Source: Lojkania enalia (lineage: Eukaryota > Ascomycota > Dothideomycetes > Pleosporales). Taken from it: a stretch of DNA of 31,357 nt. The stretch's first letter is position 1. Each line of letters starts with the position of its first letter. The notes beneath the pieces are model-generated. The model was not told the DNA's origin, did not search any database, and saw only the letters and a program-made list of their open reading frames with translations. Made by a program: the position numbers and the translations under genes. The DNA is taken from NCBI GenBank assembly GCA_010094045.1, contig ML986883.1, positions 2,797 to 34,153 of the forward strand, read 5' to 3'. Shown here in pieces: positions 1-9,699 of the stretch.

Positions 1-153
1 ATTTATACGCTTATAAGGTAAGCTTAATTCTACCTTCTTATTAAATTAATAGAAGGTTGTATTATAGATTTATTATAGTTCGTACGTAGTGTTTATAATA
101 CTAAGAAAAAGTAGCCGCTTCGATAGTTTAGCTACTTTAATAGTAGAATACGT
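1..153 (-). mobile_element. pogo-1: terminal fragment of a pogo/Fot1-type DNA transposon
   Basis: This matches, with C/T and G/A differences, the outer end of pogo-4 (about 18510-18662) and the reverse complement of the left end of pogo-3. It is therefore the transposase-start side of a third copy of the same family, lying on the minus strand, with its coding part beyond the left edge. It ends in the family's 53-bp inverted repeat, whose outermost bases read ACGTATTC inward, and is followed by a TA (154-155), the expected target duplication. The flanking DNA is pogo-2 transposase, so it inserted into an older pogo relic. Confidence 0.85.
101..153. repeat. Terminal inverted repeat of pogo-1
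   Basis: This is the 53-bp TIR shared with pogo-3 and pogo-4, running from CTAAGAAAAAG to the outer ACGT end. It holds the two 17-bp-spaced AAGYRGCT-like motifs typical of this subfamily. Confidence 0.85.
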
Positions 154-155
154 TA

Positions 156-515
156 TATATAATAGAATAATATCCTTCTTTTTATAGAGTAGCTAAAACT
201 TAATAAATCTATAGCTCCTATAGCTATTAATAATTAGTAGACGGTAAGCGCCTATTATATACTATCTTATATACTAATTAAAATACTCTAGCTATTTAAT
301 TATAAGCTTATTATTTATCTATCTACTATTACTTAGTATAATTACTCCTCTAAATAGTATATTATCGCTCTAATTCTATATAGTGAGGTGCTACTTATTA
401 GTAAAGATAATAAATAGTAGGATAGTATTACTATAAGCGCTAATAGTTTAAATAACTATTATCTACTTATAATCGTCTAGCTATAATAATTTTAGTTAAA
501 TAGCTAATAGTTTAG
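156..515 (-). pseudogene. pogo-2 transposase relic, DDE-domain half
   Basis: Read on the minus strand through RIP stops, this matches the DDE_1 core of pogo/Fot1 transposases. A segment like 'TNN...WLEYF' is followed by LLIINSYRSYRFIKF, equivalent to the family's LLILDGHGSH block; the catalytic Asp is Asn. It aligns with pogo-4 at about 17730-18000 but is clearly a different, more diverged subfamily. The C-terminal end is cut by pogo-1 and the N-terminal half continues beyond Gypsy-A at 6567. The third catalytic residue lies outside the window, and no TIR of its own was identified. Confidence 0.75.
511..515. repeat. Target-site duplication of Gypsy-A, left copy (TTTAG)
   Basis: The same five bases directly follow the right LTR at 6562-6566. 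A 5-bp duplication is normal for Gypsy integrases. Confidence 0.9.
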
Positions 516-818
516 TATTATAGACGTTTATATACAGTTGGTTAATTATACTTTAGGTAGTTAACTCTATTACTACGTACTATATATAAATATTAAAATA
601 TTATATAAAGAATAGAAATATCTATATTATATAGGTTTTTATAGAGGCTAGATCTATACTATTATACGGGCTAGTCGGGTTAATAAAACTTTCCTCTATT
701 ATAGTTAAAACAAGTCGGTTATATTCTAGCTAGCAGCTAATAGTTATTACTAGCAGCCGGTTCGGGTATTATAGTAAGAGTAGTATAGGTATAGAGGTAT
801 TATAGTATTACTATAATA
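516..818 (-). repeat. Gypsy-A 3' LTR
   Basis: This is 303 bp, equal in length to the copy at 6259-6561. By eye there are about 40 differences, all transitions, with no indel. The ends (TATTATAG and CTATAATA here, TATTACGG and CCGTAATA in the other copy) imply ancestral TGTTACGG...CCGTAACA, the expected TG...CA inverted ends after RIP. Confidence 0.92.
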
Positions 819-832
819 GTACCCCTCTTTTA
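819..832 (-). other. Polypurine tract of Gypsy-A
   Basis: The minus strand reads AAAAGAGGGGTAC directly before the 3' LTR. A purine-rich run here primes plus-strand DNA synthesis, and its position sets the element's orientation independently of the coding motifs. Confidence 0.75.
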
Positions 833-934
833 ATTATAAGCTTCTACGAGTTAAGTCTTTATATTATATTTAGGTTATTTATAATTAAGTAGTAGTTATT
901 AATACTAGTATTAGTTAAAGTTATAGACGTATTA

Positions 935-1120
935 GCGCGATTAGTTATTATTATATAGTAGTACTATACTAGAGATTAGGTTAGATTATAGGTATATCAA
1001 CGCGACTAGTTGTTATTATATAGTAGTACTATATTAGGGATCGGGTCGGTTCGGTTTATATAGTAATACTATACTAGGGATTAGGTTAGATTAGTTTATA
1101 TAGTAGTACTATTACTAGTA
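935..1120. repeat. Degenerate tandem repeat in the Gypsy-A 3' untranslated region
   Basis: Units starting ATATAGTAGTACTA begin at 953, 1018, 1058 and 1098. The last three have a 40-bp period; the first spacing is 65 bp. Each unit continues with a T/G-rich stretch like GGGATTAGGTTAGATTAG. It lies between the chromodomain and the polypurine tract. Confidence 0.7.
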
Positions 1121-1214
1121 TTATATTAGTATAGTATTATTACAAGCGTCTAGGAATATACTTAGATTAGACCCTAGCACCTAATTAAGAATCCAGACGT
1201 AATATCGTATTTAA

Positions 1215-2900
1215 GTCTTATTTATCTAGATTTCTAACGTAGTAATCTTCTACGGTAGTTATCTTAGTAAAGTTACTAGCTAGGTACTATTCTAAGTTAT
1301 AATAGCTAGTCTACTTAACTAGGTATTCGTGCCGGCGTCTCTATTAGTTATAGTAGAGGTCTTCTATTCGCTTAATAAGGTATTCTAGTTTTCTATTAAT
1401 CTTAATAGGTTTAGGGTTATATACTTATTAACTAGACAAGTAGTTAGACGACTTAGGTACTAGCTGTAATAGCGATATATAGAATATAAGATGTATTTTA
1501 GCCGATTTAAGTAGCTTTAGTTTATAAGCGTATAAGAACACCTTCGCGATAACCTTATAGAGGCCTATATTCTTCTAGTTAAGTTTTTTCAACGGTCTTC
1601 GTATGCGTATATTTCTAGTATCTAGCTAGACTAGATTACTAATCTAGTAGTTAGAGGCTAGTACGCGCTTACAGTTAGTATACTCTTATTAAAACGCTTG
1701 TATCTAGGTAAGTTCTTCTCTAATATACTCTATAATATCCTTTATCTTATTAACTAGTTTATTAGCTTTCTAGGCTATTAGGGATTGTTTTAGCAGTTAA
1801 TAGATCCCTATAAGCAGCTCGAAACCTATTTAAAGGTACTAGCTAAAGTAGGCTAGAAACAGAGAGACTTTTATTAATTTAGATACTATATTATTCGCTT
1901 TAAACTATACTGTTAGCAGCTATTTAACCCAGTTATCTTATTCGTAGCTAGTATAGGCTTAGAGAACTTATTCTATTACTATATTAGTATTTTCTATCTA
2001 GCTATTAATCTTTAAATAGAAGCTAGTTAATATATATATATTAATTTATAGCTGTTTATAAAGCTCTTAGTAGAAGGTAGAGATAAACTATATTCTACAG
2101 TCGGACGTAATAGTATATAGTAGTCTATAGTAAACCTATATATAGTAATAGAATAGTTAGATAATATTAGGAGCTTCGATTCTTGCATATAGTATTAGGT
2201 ATCTATACTTACTAAGCCTATTAACTACTACTATAATATTTGTACAACTTTCTAATTCTAGTAGATTAGTTATAAAATCTATAAAGATATTTTAAAACCT
2301 TTATTTAGGTATAGGTAATAGTTTTAGTAATCTATAGTACTTCTCTCTAGAAGTCTTACTTCTTCAGTATATATAATAACAGCCTATATATTATCGTACC
2401 GAGTTAAATATCTTTAACTAATAGTACTCGCGCTAGAGTAGTTCTAAGGTTTTTCCTCAACTAGAGTATCTGCTAGATAGTAAGTTATAAACGGCTTATA
2501 GTAGCTTAAGCTTAAGCTTCAGCTTATTATAGTCTAGTACTATAAGTTAATTTTAGTAGTATAGTTAGTTGTTACGCTCTTTATAATTAGCTAGAATTAG
2601 AAGCTTAGATCGACAGGCTCTTTCTCTTAGTAGCTTTAGAGTATCTTAGATTAGATTATCGTTCGGGTATTCTTCGTTAATAATCTCTATAATTAGTTAG
2701 CCTACTTCTATCTATTAGAATAGTTTAAGACGAAGTAATATCTATTAATAACCTCTATAAGCCTCTTCTTATATAAACTCGTCCTATAACCTTCGAGTTA
2801 AGGTATTAGGCTTCTCTCTAAGTTTTCCGGGTTAGTATATAATACTAAAGTTAAACTTTAACAGATATTCTAACTAATAGATTTATTAGTAGCTTAGCTA
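1215..2900 (-). pseudogene. Gypsy-A integrase and C-terminal chromodomain
   Basis: The integrase catalytic core shows the motif IIVVVNRLSKYRYLI (first catalytic Asp now Asn, around 2220), then ITSDCR with the second Asp kept, and SQIENTN with the Glu kept. The downstream YEQDNWVK block is typical of Gypsy integrases. The polypeptide ends in a chromodomain-like block with RRRHEYLVK around 1310-1345, so this is a chromovirus. The chromodomain would direct integration toward modified chromatin. These motifs share a frame with the reverse transcriptase. Many TAG and TAA codons replace Gln or Trp. Domain edges are approximate. Confidence 0.85.
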
Positions 2901-4700
2901 CTTTATTATTATAAAGTACTATAAGTTCTTATAATCGCTTAATACTTCTATAGAAAATACTGCACCTTCTAATTCGGGCCTCTATTATTTAAAATATTAG
3001 ATAATCGCGAGCAGTTCTTTATTATAAATCTTATAGTTGCCTTTAGTAGGGTTTATACGCTTAGAGAAGTAGGTAACAGGTCTTAGTTTACTATTAGCAC
3101 CTCTCTAGGACAGCACGCCAGCTATTATAAAGTTAGATATATCGGCTTCTACTACTATTAATAGCTTAAAGTTAAAATGTTAGAAAATTAGTATAGAAAT
3201 AAAAGCATCCTTTAAATAGTCGAAGGAATATTAACAGCTATTATTCCAGTTAAATCGAGTGTTCTTCTTAGTTAGAGCTACTAAGGGGGAGACTTTCTAT
3301 AAGAAGTTGCTAATAAATTATTAGTAGAAGTTTGCGAAGTCTATAAAAGCTTAAATATCTTTTATATTTTTAAAGTATTTCTAGTTAATAATTATCTCTA
3401 CCTTCTTTAAATCTATATAGATTTCTTCTATAGTAATTATATACCCTAGATAGATTACTTCTAACTAGTAGAACTTATACTTATCTATATTAAGCTGTAA
3501 ACTATTCGCTTTTAAGGCTTTAAGGACTAGCTAAATATACTACTTATAATCCTTTAGATTCTTACTAAATATTAGGATATTATTAATATAGATAGTATAG
3601 AATATTTTAAAATATAGTCTTAGTATATTATTTATAAAGTACTAGAACGTACTTAAAGTATTAGCTAGGTTAAAGGGTATTACTAGGTATTTAAACAGCC
3701 CGTAGCGTATATAAAAGGTAGTTTTCTATTTATCTTCTTTAGTAATCCTTAACTTATTAAATATAGTAATAATATTAAGTTTTATATAATATTTAACCTT
3801 ACTAAGTTAGGTTAATATTTTTTAAATTAGTAGAATCGGGTATTAGTTCTTAATAGTAATAGTATTTAGGGCTCTATAATCTATATAGAATTAGAAACTA
3901 CTTCTAGATTTCTTTATAAAGATTACGGGTATAACTACTAGTAATAAACTTACTCTAATAAATCTCTTAGACAAGTTCTTGTTAAGGTATTTTCTTAGTA
4001 CCTTTAGCTCGTTTTAGGACATCCTATAGAGTAGACTAAAACTAACTTACTTACTATTCTCTAATTTAATCTTATAATCGTATAGTTGTTGTTTAAATAG
4101 TTTATCTACATCCTTATATAAGAAGATAGATAATAGGTTATAGTATTCTTTAGGCACTTTAGTAATAGGGTTAATATATACCTTTAGGGCTAGAGCTTTA
4201 TTAATATTAGCTATTAATATAGCAAAAATTTTATAGTTAAATTATTAGAAGAGTTAAACTAGTAGTATAGCGCCTTTATAATATATATCTAGTTATAGTA
4301 CAGACTTTAGGTATTTAGGCTTAAATAAGTTCTTTTAACTATAATCTTTATTTAAAGTTAGATCGGTTTTAATTTTAGATTCTTTTAACTAGTATAGTAT
4401 TTTAGGTAGCTAGTAATTATATCGGGTATAGTTTAATAAGTAGAGTTTTAAACAGTATTACTTAGGCTTTAGGCTATATAAAGGTTATAAATTAATTACT
4501 TTAAAATCTTCTTTTATATTAAGTTTAGATAGTTTATAGTTTTTAATAACTATTTAAATAGCCTATTAATAGACGGTAGTACTAGTAGATTATAAGTATT
4601 AAGTCAGGTATCGGTTAGTAGTAAAAACTAGCTATTTATTCTTGTAGTTTAGGTTTATATAATACTTATATATCTATAACTATCCTAAAATTAACTAGTA
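2870..4700 (-). pseudogene. Gypsy-A protease region, reverse transcriptase and RNase H
   Basis: Reverse transcriptase motifs in order on the minus strand are ELKVLRKYL, FIKK, then FYIDYRALNTITIKN, FKYLVIPFNLANT and, at 3579-3590, YINN where the family has YVDD. Both catalytic Asp codons became Asn, so the polymerase is dead. RNase H follows with VEADISNFIIAGVLSQ (a catalytic Asp retained), NYKIYNKELLAIIRYFK and SDYKNLQYF. The protease should lie at about 4400-4700, but I could not pick out its active-site triad. The block carries many RIP stops. Confidence 0.87.
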
Positions 4701-5219
4701 TTTTTCTAGTATAATTATATAGAGATATACTATCTCTAAATAGTTTAAGTATTAGAGGGTTAAGGTAACTAAGTAAGAGATAGTCTCCCTATAAAGAACT
4801 TTTCTATTAAAGCCGGTTAGGTATAGATTATATAAGAGTTATATCTTTTAGAGTTTTAGGGTATATATAAGGTTTCTATAAATATAGCTATAACTAGTAG
4901 CCCTAGTATTAATAAGAACATTAATATCTTACTAGACTAGGTCTTAATAGATTAAAAAAGGAGCTAGAATCTAGTAGTCCTATAACTATTTCTATAGAGG
5001 CTAGTTCTATAAGTATATAGAAATTCGGTATAAGTATAGTCTTAGAAGATAATTTACTTCTAAAATAGACCTTTTAGTAATATTCTAGTTGGTAAGACTA
5101 GCTATATTCGGGAGTAAGAGTAATAACTTTATCTATAAGATAACGAGTATATTAAGAATCGGTTAGAGGATCGGTCGGAGGATTAAGAGTAGGATCTATA
5201 AGGTATAGTAGGGCTCTAA

Positions 5220-6230
5220 AACCTTTAACAGATTAATAGTAGAGGGGTATTATATTCTAGCAAAATATATCTCTTACTATTATACTTATAATAGCGTTCT
5301 TTACGGTAGTACCTTTCTTATTTATTAGAGCCTACAGGCGCGTAACTAGAAGTATTAAGTTTTATAGTATTTAGGTCCTTCTAATAAGTAGTATAATACT
5401 TCGGTTATTTATAGTAGTTGCTGAATAGGTAATATAGGTTAGTATTATATAGGGAAATTAGGTTAGCGTAGTCGTTTAGGGTGCTAGGTATTATAATACT
5501 AATTATAGCACAGCGGAGCTTATTAGAGAGAGAATATTAGAGATATATAATTTATCCGGTCTTATTTAATTTAGTATCTACAATCAGGCGTTAGAATTTA
5601 GTAAAGTAAGTAGGGAACCTGCTTTAGCCTTACTTTAAGGTTTCTAGCTTACTTTATACTATAGTCTCCTTATTCCGGTCGCTATAGGTAGATTCTAAAA
5701 AGGCGACCAAGCTATCTATAGAGTTAATACCCTTATCTATTAATAGATTAACTAATATTACTAGGTCTCGTTCTAGGTAGAAATAAATATATAGAAGGTG
5801 GGTACGTTTAGTTAGATATTAGTTAGTATTTTCTTCTAGTTTATAATAGAGCTTTCTAATAAAGTATAAAAGTTTTAAGCGTTTACTAGAAAATATTAAA
5901 GGGTTAGGTAAGCAGTTAAAATGGAAATATAGGTTATATATAGTCTTAAACGGATTAGAGGTTAATATAGGTATCTATTTAAAAGCTAGGGTTATAGGCT
6001 AAATCGGGCTAAGGGCGGGTAATAGTTCTATTACTATTAATATGCTAGTAGCTGGTAGAAGAGTAGCTATTTAATAGCTACTAAATTCCCTTTATATTAC
6101 TTTAAGGTCTAACTTATAGCAGTTCTCCTAGGTTACTAAGGCCTCTACTAGCATCTCGTTCTTCTACTATAAAGAGTCTAGCTTGCCCTAAATCTCTTTA
6201 AATATACTAATAAGCGTGTTCTCGTTTATA
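5220..6230 (-). pseudogene. Gypsy-A gag with a degraded CCHC zinc knuckle
   Basis: This is the expected gag position between the 5' LTR and pol. The best landmark is at 5252-5293: 14 codons spaced as C-X2-C-X4-H-X4-C in which all three Cys and the His are now Tyr (minus-strand YYKYNSKRYILLEY). TGC/TGT and CAC/CAT both become TAC/TAT under RIP, which explains this exactly. The knuckle is in a different frame from pol, which would fit either a gag/pol frameshift or a later indel. Matrix and capsid parts were not recognised in detail, and the ends are approximate. Confidence 0.65.
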
Positions 6231-6258
6231 GTATATAATAGTAGATAATATAATATAA

Positions 6259-6561
6259 TATTACGGACGCTTATATATAGTTAGTTAATTGTATTTTAGG
6301 TAGTTAACTCTATTACTATATACTATATATAAATATTAAAACATTGTGTAAAGAATAGAGATATCTATATTATATAGGTTTTTATAGGAGCTAGGTCTAT
6401 ACTACTACATAGGCTAGTCGGGTCGGCGAAACCTTCTTCTATTATAGTTAAGATAAGTCGGTTATATTCCAGCTAGCAGCTAATAGTTATCGCTAGCAGC
6501 CGGTTCGGGTATTATAGTAAGGGTAGTATAGGTATAGAGGTGTCGCGGTATTACCGTAATA
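6259..6561 (-). repeat. Gypsy-A 5' LTR
   Basis: This partner of 516-818 is less mutated at CG sites. It is followed by the right TTTAG duplication (6562-6566). No classical tRNA primer-binding site is legible next to it: the adjacent sequence is only A and T. Confidence 0.92.
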
Positions 6562-6566
6562 TTTAG
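6562..6566. repeat. Target-site duplication of Gypsy-A, right copy (TTTAG)
   Basis: Identical to 511-515. Confidence 0.9.
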
Positions 6567-6960
6567 TACTAGTAACTATCTTACTAATAAATATAATATC
6601 TATCTAGTAGCCTATCTTATTTGGATTATAAATATTATTATTATTAATACTATAGTTTATTTTAATATTATATATAAGATTAAATAAACTACTAATAACT
6701 TTAAAGTTTTTATAAAGAGTTTTCTAATAGTTATATTTTTAATAGAAGTATATTCTAAACTTAGGAATATAATTAATAAAATTTATTAGCTAGTTTTTAC
6801 TAATCTAGTTAGTAGAGTAAACTCTAAGTAAATAGTTAGCTATATAATAATGCGAGGAAATTATTCTACGAAAAGCTTTATATATAACTTTATTCTAAAG
6901 CTTTTTACTTATCTTATATAACCCCCAGCTCCGCCCCTTTTCCTATCTATATATAGTTAT
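6567..6960 (-). pseudogene. pogo-2 transposase relic, N-terminal half
   Basis: This continues pogo-2 on the far side of Gypsy-A; the join is marked by the TTTAG duplication. On the minus strand the motif IYNPNKIGYQIDIIFISK corresponds to YNFDEKGF.IGIIS of pogo transposases, the first catalytic Asp region, with Asp changed to Asn. It aligns with pogo-4 at about 17990-18110. The N-terminal DNA-binding part further right is too degraded to delimit, so the right boundary is approximate. No outer TIR was found. Confidence 0.65.
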
Positions 6961-7093
6961 ATACTCCCTTATAAGTAGCTTAGTAGTTCTTTTATATCCT
7001 TTTATATAAGGCCTATAGGTATTAATAGAATTCCTAGGTCTTTAAACCCCTACGTACTCCTATATACCTCTAAGTAGATTTGTACTATATTCG

Positions 7094-7175
7094 GACCTAT
7101 TATCTTACTTATACTATTACAAGCTATATTTTATATACTATCGATTATAGAAGGGTATCTATAAGATAATAGGTC
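7094..7175. repeat. Inverted repeat with 14-bp arms
   Basis: The arms are GACCTATTATCTTA at 7094-7107 and its perfect complement at 7162-7175, with a 54-bp loop. It could be the remains of a small inverted-repeat element or chance in low-complexity DNA. Confidence 0.55.
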
Positions 7176-7732
7176 TAGTATATATTATATTATAGTCGAT
7201 TCTTCTAACTTTATAAGCTTATTTAAATTAGGCTTATAATTATATTATACTAGTTTACCGGTATATTAGTTTCTAAATATTATTTAAAAAATATTATAGG
7301 TAGTTATAATACTTTATACGCTCTAAATTCAATCTTAATTAATAGCTAAAATAGCTAGTAATACCTAACCTTCTTAATAGATTAATTAAGGTTAAAGTAG
7401 TTACTATATTATATTATAAGTAGGTAGGATATAATTTCTTAATAAAAGTAGACGACTTATTTAAATAGGCAAATTATTTATAAAATACTATTATAAATAT
7501 AGAATACTAAGAGGTACTACTTCTATAACTAGGGCTTAATCTAATATTAGCTACTATATAGGTTAACTTAAACGAGGACTAATAAAGTAATATTAGGTAG
7601 ACGTATATTATAGACCAACTATTAAATAGTAAGTAGTAGGACTGCGGGAACTAGGGAGATAATTAGTTGTATAATAAAGTATAGTATAATCTATATACAT
7701 AATAATAGTAGAAGTATTAGATATAGTAGGAT

Positions 7733-7759
7733 AGACCTAATAGACCTAATAGGCCTAAT
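7733..7759. repeat. Three tandem copies of a 9-bp unit
   Basis: AGACCTAAT occurs twice, followed by AGGCCTAAT. It lies in the presumed 5' region of Gypsy-C. Confidence 0.7.
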
Positions 7760-8074
7760 AAGCTAAGCTTAATAGTCTTAAACCTCTCTATATAAGTTAA
7801 TAGATTTCTTTTATAGATAGAGTTTTATATAGTTATTCTTATAGATTTATTTTATTACTATATTAGACTTCTAAAAATATATTCAAGTTATATTTAAAGG
7901 ACTAGCAACTCTTATACTCTCTTTTTACTAAAAGCTACTACCTTTAACCAACCTAATATAAATAAGGCTCTAGTATATATACGACTACTATAGCAGTTAT
8001 TATATATATTAGCGGTATATAGGTTAGTAATATAATAACTACCTAATATTAAGAGAAATAGGAACTATTTAAAG

Positions 8075-9310
8075 ATGTTTACTATATTATAGAGTTAAGT
8101 TATAATAACCTAAAGGCTATAAGCCCTAGAAGAAACTATAGTATAGAAAGTATAGAAATAGAAGACTTATATTATATAGATATAATATAAGCTAGTTACA
8201 GCTAGAGTCGACTTAGCTAAAGTTAAATAATAAGTATAAGCTAAGATAGCCTTACTAAGAAAGTTTAATAGTAAGAAAGAATATATTAACCCTTTTCTTA
8301 TATTAATAGAACTATATTTTAGATTTAATAGTACTACCTTCTTCTTAGATAAGGATAAGATCTTAGCTGTAATAATAAATATAGAAGAAATACTACTAGT
8401 ATAAGCCAAATTATTTATAGTAGACTAGCTAGAGAATAGAGGTAATATAAAGAAGACTAGAGAATCTATAGACGAACTCTTTAAGAGTTAGGAAGAATTT
8501 AAGAACAAGGTCTAAAATATCTTCGGAGAAGTAGATACAGAATAGAAAGTATAGAGGAAGTTATTAAGGCTAACCTAAACTAAGAGGGTAATAGACTATA
8601 CTATAGAATTTTAGAAACTAAGCGTTAGACTAAAATAGAACGATAGTATATTAGTAGAGATCTTCTATAAAGAGCTTAAAGATAAGGTTAAAAACGACCT
8701 AGCTAGGAAAGAATAGCTAACCGAACTATTAGAAATAATTAAATTAGTAGTTAAAATTAACAACTATTAATATAAATAAGAAATAGAAAAACAATCTTAA
8801 CTATAAACATTTATACTAATTAAGAAGGAAAGTAAGACGGCGCTATAAGATAGTAATCTAATAGTCCTCAGAAAAGTTGAAAAGGATAAGAGAAAGAACT
8901 ACCAATAATTAAGGATAAGTAATTTTAAGAAAGAAAGGTTTAAGAAGAGAGTATATCTTCTATATAAATAAAAAGAATACTACACGAAAGAATATTTAAA
9001 TAAGATGAAAGAAACTCGAGTAATAATTATATAACCTACTAATAGATACTAACAACTAATACGGTACTAGATATATTATATAGATAATAGATGCTAGATA
9101 TACTATTCTATAAAAAAAGGAAGCAATTATTAGCCGCAGCTAATAAGGGTAATAGTAGTTATTAGATATATAGAATATATACTAAATATATTAAGACTTA
9201 ATAGTATATTAATCCTTAACAGGATAAAGTAAAAGAAATACTAGATCTATAATAAGACTTATTAAGTAAAATTATACCCCTAGAAATATTAGAACGTACT
9301 ATTTAATAAA
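8075..9310 (+). pseudogene. Gypsy-C gag (retrotransposon capsid) relic
   Basis: Read through TAG/TAA stops, the frame gives TARVDLAKVK, LIELYFRFNSTTF, EEFKNKVQNIFGEVD, DYTIEFQKLSVRL and IFYKELKDKVKNDLA. These are the successive conserved blocks of the Retrotrans_gag family in fungal Gypsy elements. An ATG at 8075 is in frame and is a possible start, preceding a Gln/Lys-rich stretch that may be a coiled coil. The coat protein would package the genomic RNA. No zinc knuckle was recognised downstream. The frame changes before about 9120, and the 3' end is approximate. Confidence 0.8.
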
Positions 9311-9345
9311 TTAACATTCTAAGATAGCTAGAATATATTAGAAGC

Positions 9346-9570
9346 TGTAGTGAAATCTGTGGTGAGAGGCGAATCTTGTCTCAGGGAGGGAGATAAGGAG
9401 CTGAACTAGTTGATTGAAGATGGCCAGCGGGCCATATTTATGTATATAAAAAAGGGGTATATTAGCTAATATCTAGCGTAATATCCGGCGTAATATCGAC
9501 CGTGATATCGTACGTCGATATCTGATATAGCTCGGCAGACTAGCCGAAAATCCCCATGATAAAATCCGTA
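9346..9570. mobile_element. RIP-free insertion in Gypsy-C, possible solo LTR
   Basis: This short block differs sharply in composition from everything around it. It is rich in TG and CA (GCTGTAGTGAAATCTGTGG..., GATGGCCAGCGGGCCA), so it escaped the mutation that hit its host. It starts near TGTAGTG and ends near CCCCATGAT. It holds a TATA-like TATGTATATAAAAAAGGGG at about 9440-9458, as an LTR promoter might, and five degenerate 12-bp repeats. I could not find a convincing target duplication, so both edges and the LTR identity are uncertain. Its size, about 220 bp, fits a Copia- or Gypsy-type solo LTR. Confidence 0.5.
9465..9524. repeat. Five degenerate 12-bp tandem units
   Basis: Successive units read GCTAATATCTAG, CGTAATATCCGG, CGTAATATCGAC, CGTGATATCGTA and CGTCGATATCTG. 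The shared core is (A/G)ATATC at 12-bp spacing. The array sits inside the RIP-free island. Confidence 0.7.
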
Positions 9571-9699
9571 GGAAAAATTATAGATAAAGAAATATTCGAG
9601 TATATATAGAAAATCTACTAAAGCTACCCTATAGAAAAGGTAAAAGGTAAAAAAGGGAAATATATACTACCCTATAAAAACAGTTGTGATAAAGATTAG

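Larger units (their letters stand above)
516..6561 (-). mobile_element. Gypsy-A: full-length RIP-inactivated chromovirus LTR retrotransposon
   Basis: This 6046-bp element is bounded by two 303-bp LTRs and a TTTAG duplication. Minus-strand order is 5' LTR, gag with a zinc knuckle, protease region, reverse transcriptase, RNase H, integrase, chromodomain, polypurine tract, 3' LTR: the Ty3/Gypsy chromovirus plan. Reverse transcriptase, integrase and chromodomain motifs share one frame, so pol has no net indel over about 2.3 kb. It is inserted in pogo-2. It is non-functional: stops are scattered throughout and the YxDD motif is lost. Confidence 0.93.
6961..8040. other. Unassigned RIP-mutated spacer; probable Gypsy-C 5' LTR and leader
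   Basis: No protein motif was recognised. The region must contain the right end of pogo-2 and, before the Gypsy-C gag, the Gypsy-C 5' LTR and leader, but I found no matching LTR downstream of pol to delimit it. Two local structures are visible: a 14-bp perfect inverted repeat (7094-7107 with 7162-7175) and three 9-bp tandem units AGACCTAAT-like at 7733-7759. A short C-rich patch lies near 6921-6945. Confidence 0.5.

Noticed and set aside
953..1120. TTAGG-like strings in the tandem repeats as degenerate telomeric DNA
   Set aside because: The repeat unit is about 40 bp and the strings GATTAGGTTAGATTAG are not a regular 6-bp array. They lie inside the Gypsy-A 3' region.
6961..8040. Gypsy-C LTR pair (7200-7900 against 26190-26640)
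   Set aside because: Some short stretches such as AGAGTTTTAT...ATAGATT occur in both, but no consistent alignment extends beyond what low-complexity A/T sequence gives by chance.
8167..8409. 80-residue open frame with a Met start on the minus strand
   Set aside because: It is antisense to the recognisable Gypsy-C gag on the plus strand. Its hydrophobic, Ser/Ile/Leu/Tyr-rich composition is what the reverse of a RIPed Lys/Glu-rich gag gives. No family resemblance.
9346..9570. A MITE rather than a solo LTR
   Set aside because: I looked for terminal inverted repeats at its ends and found none. A target duplication was not found either, so the LTR call is itself only tentative.
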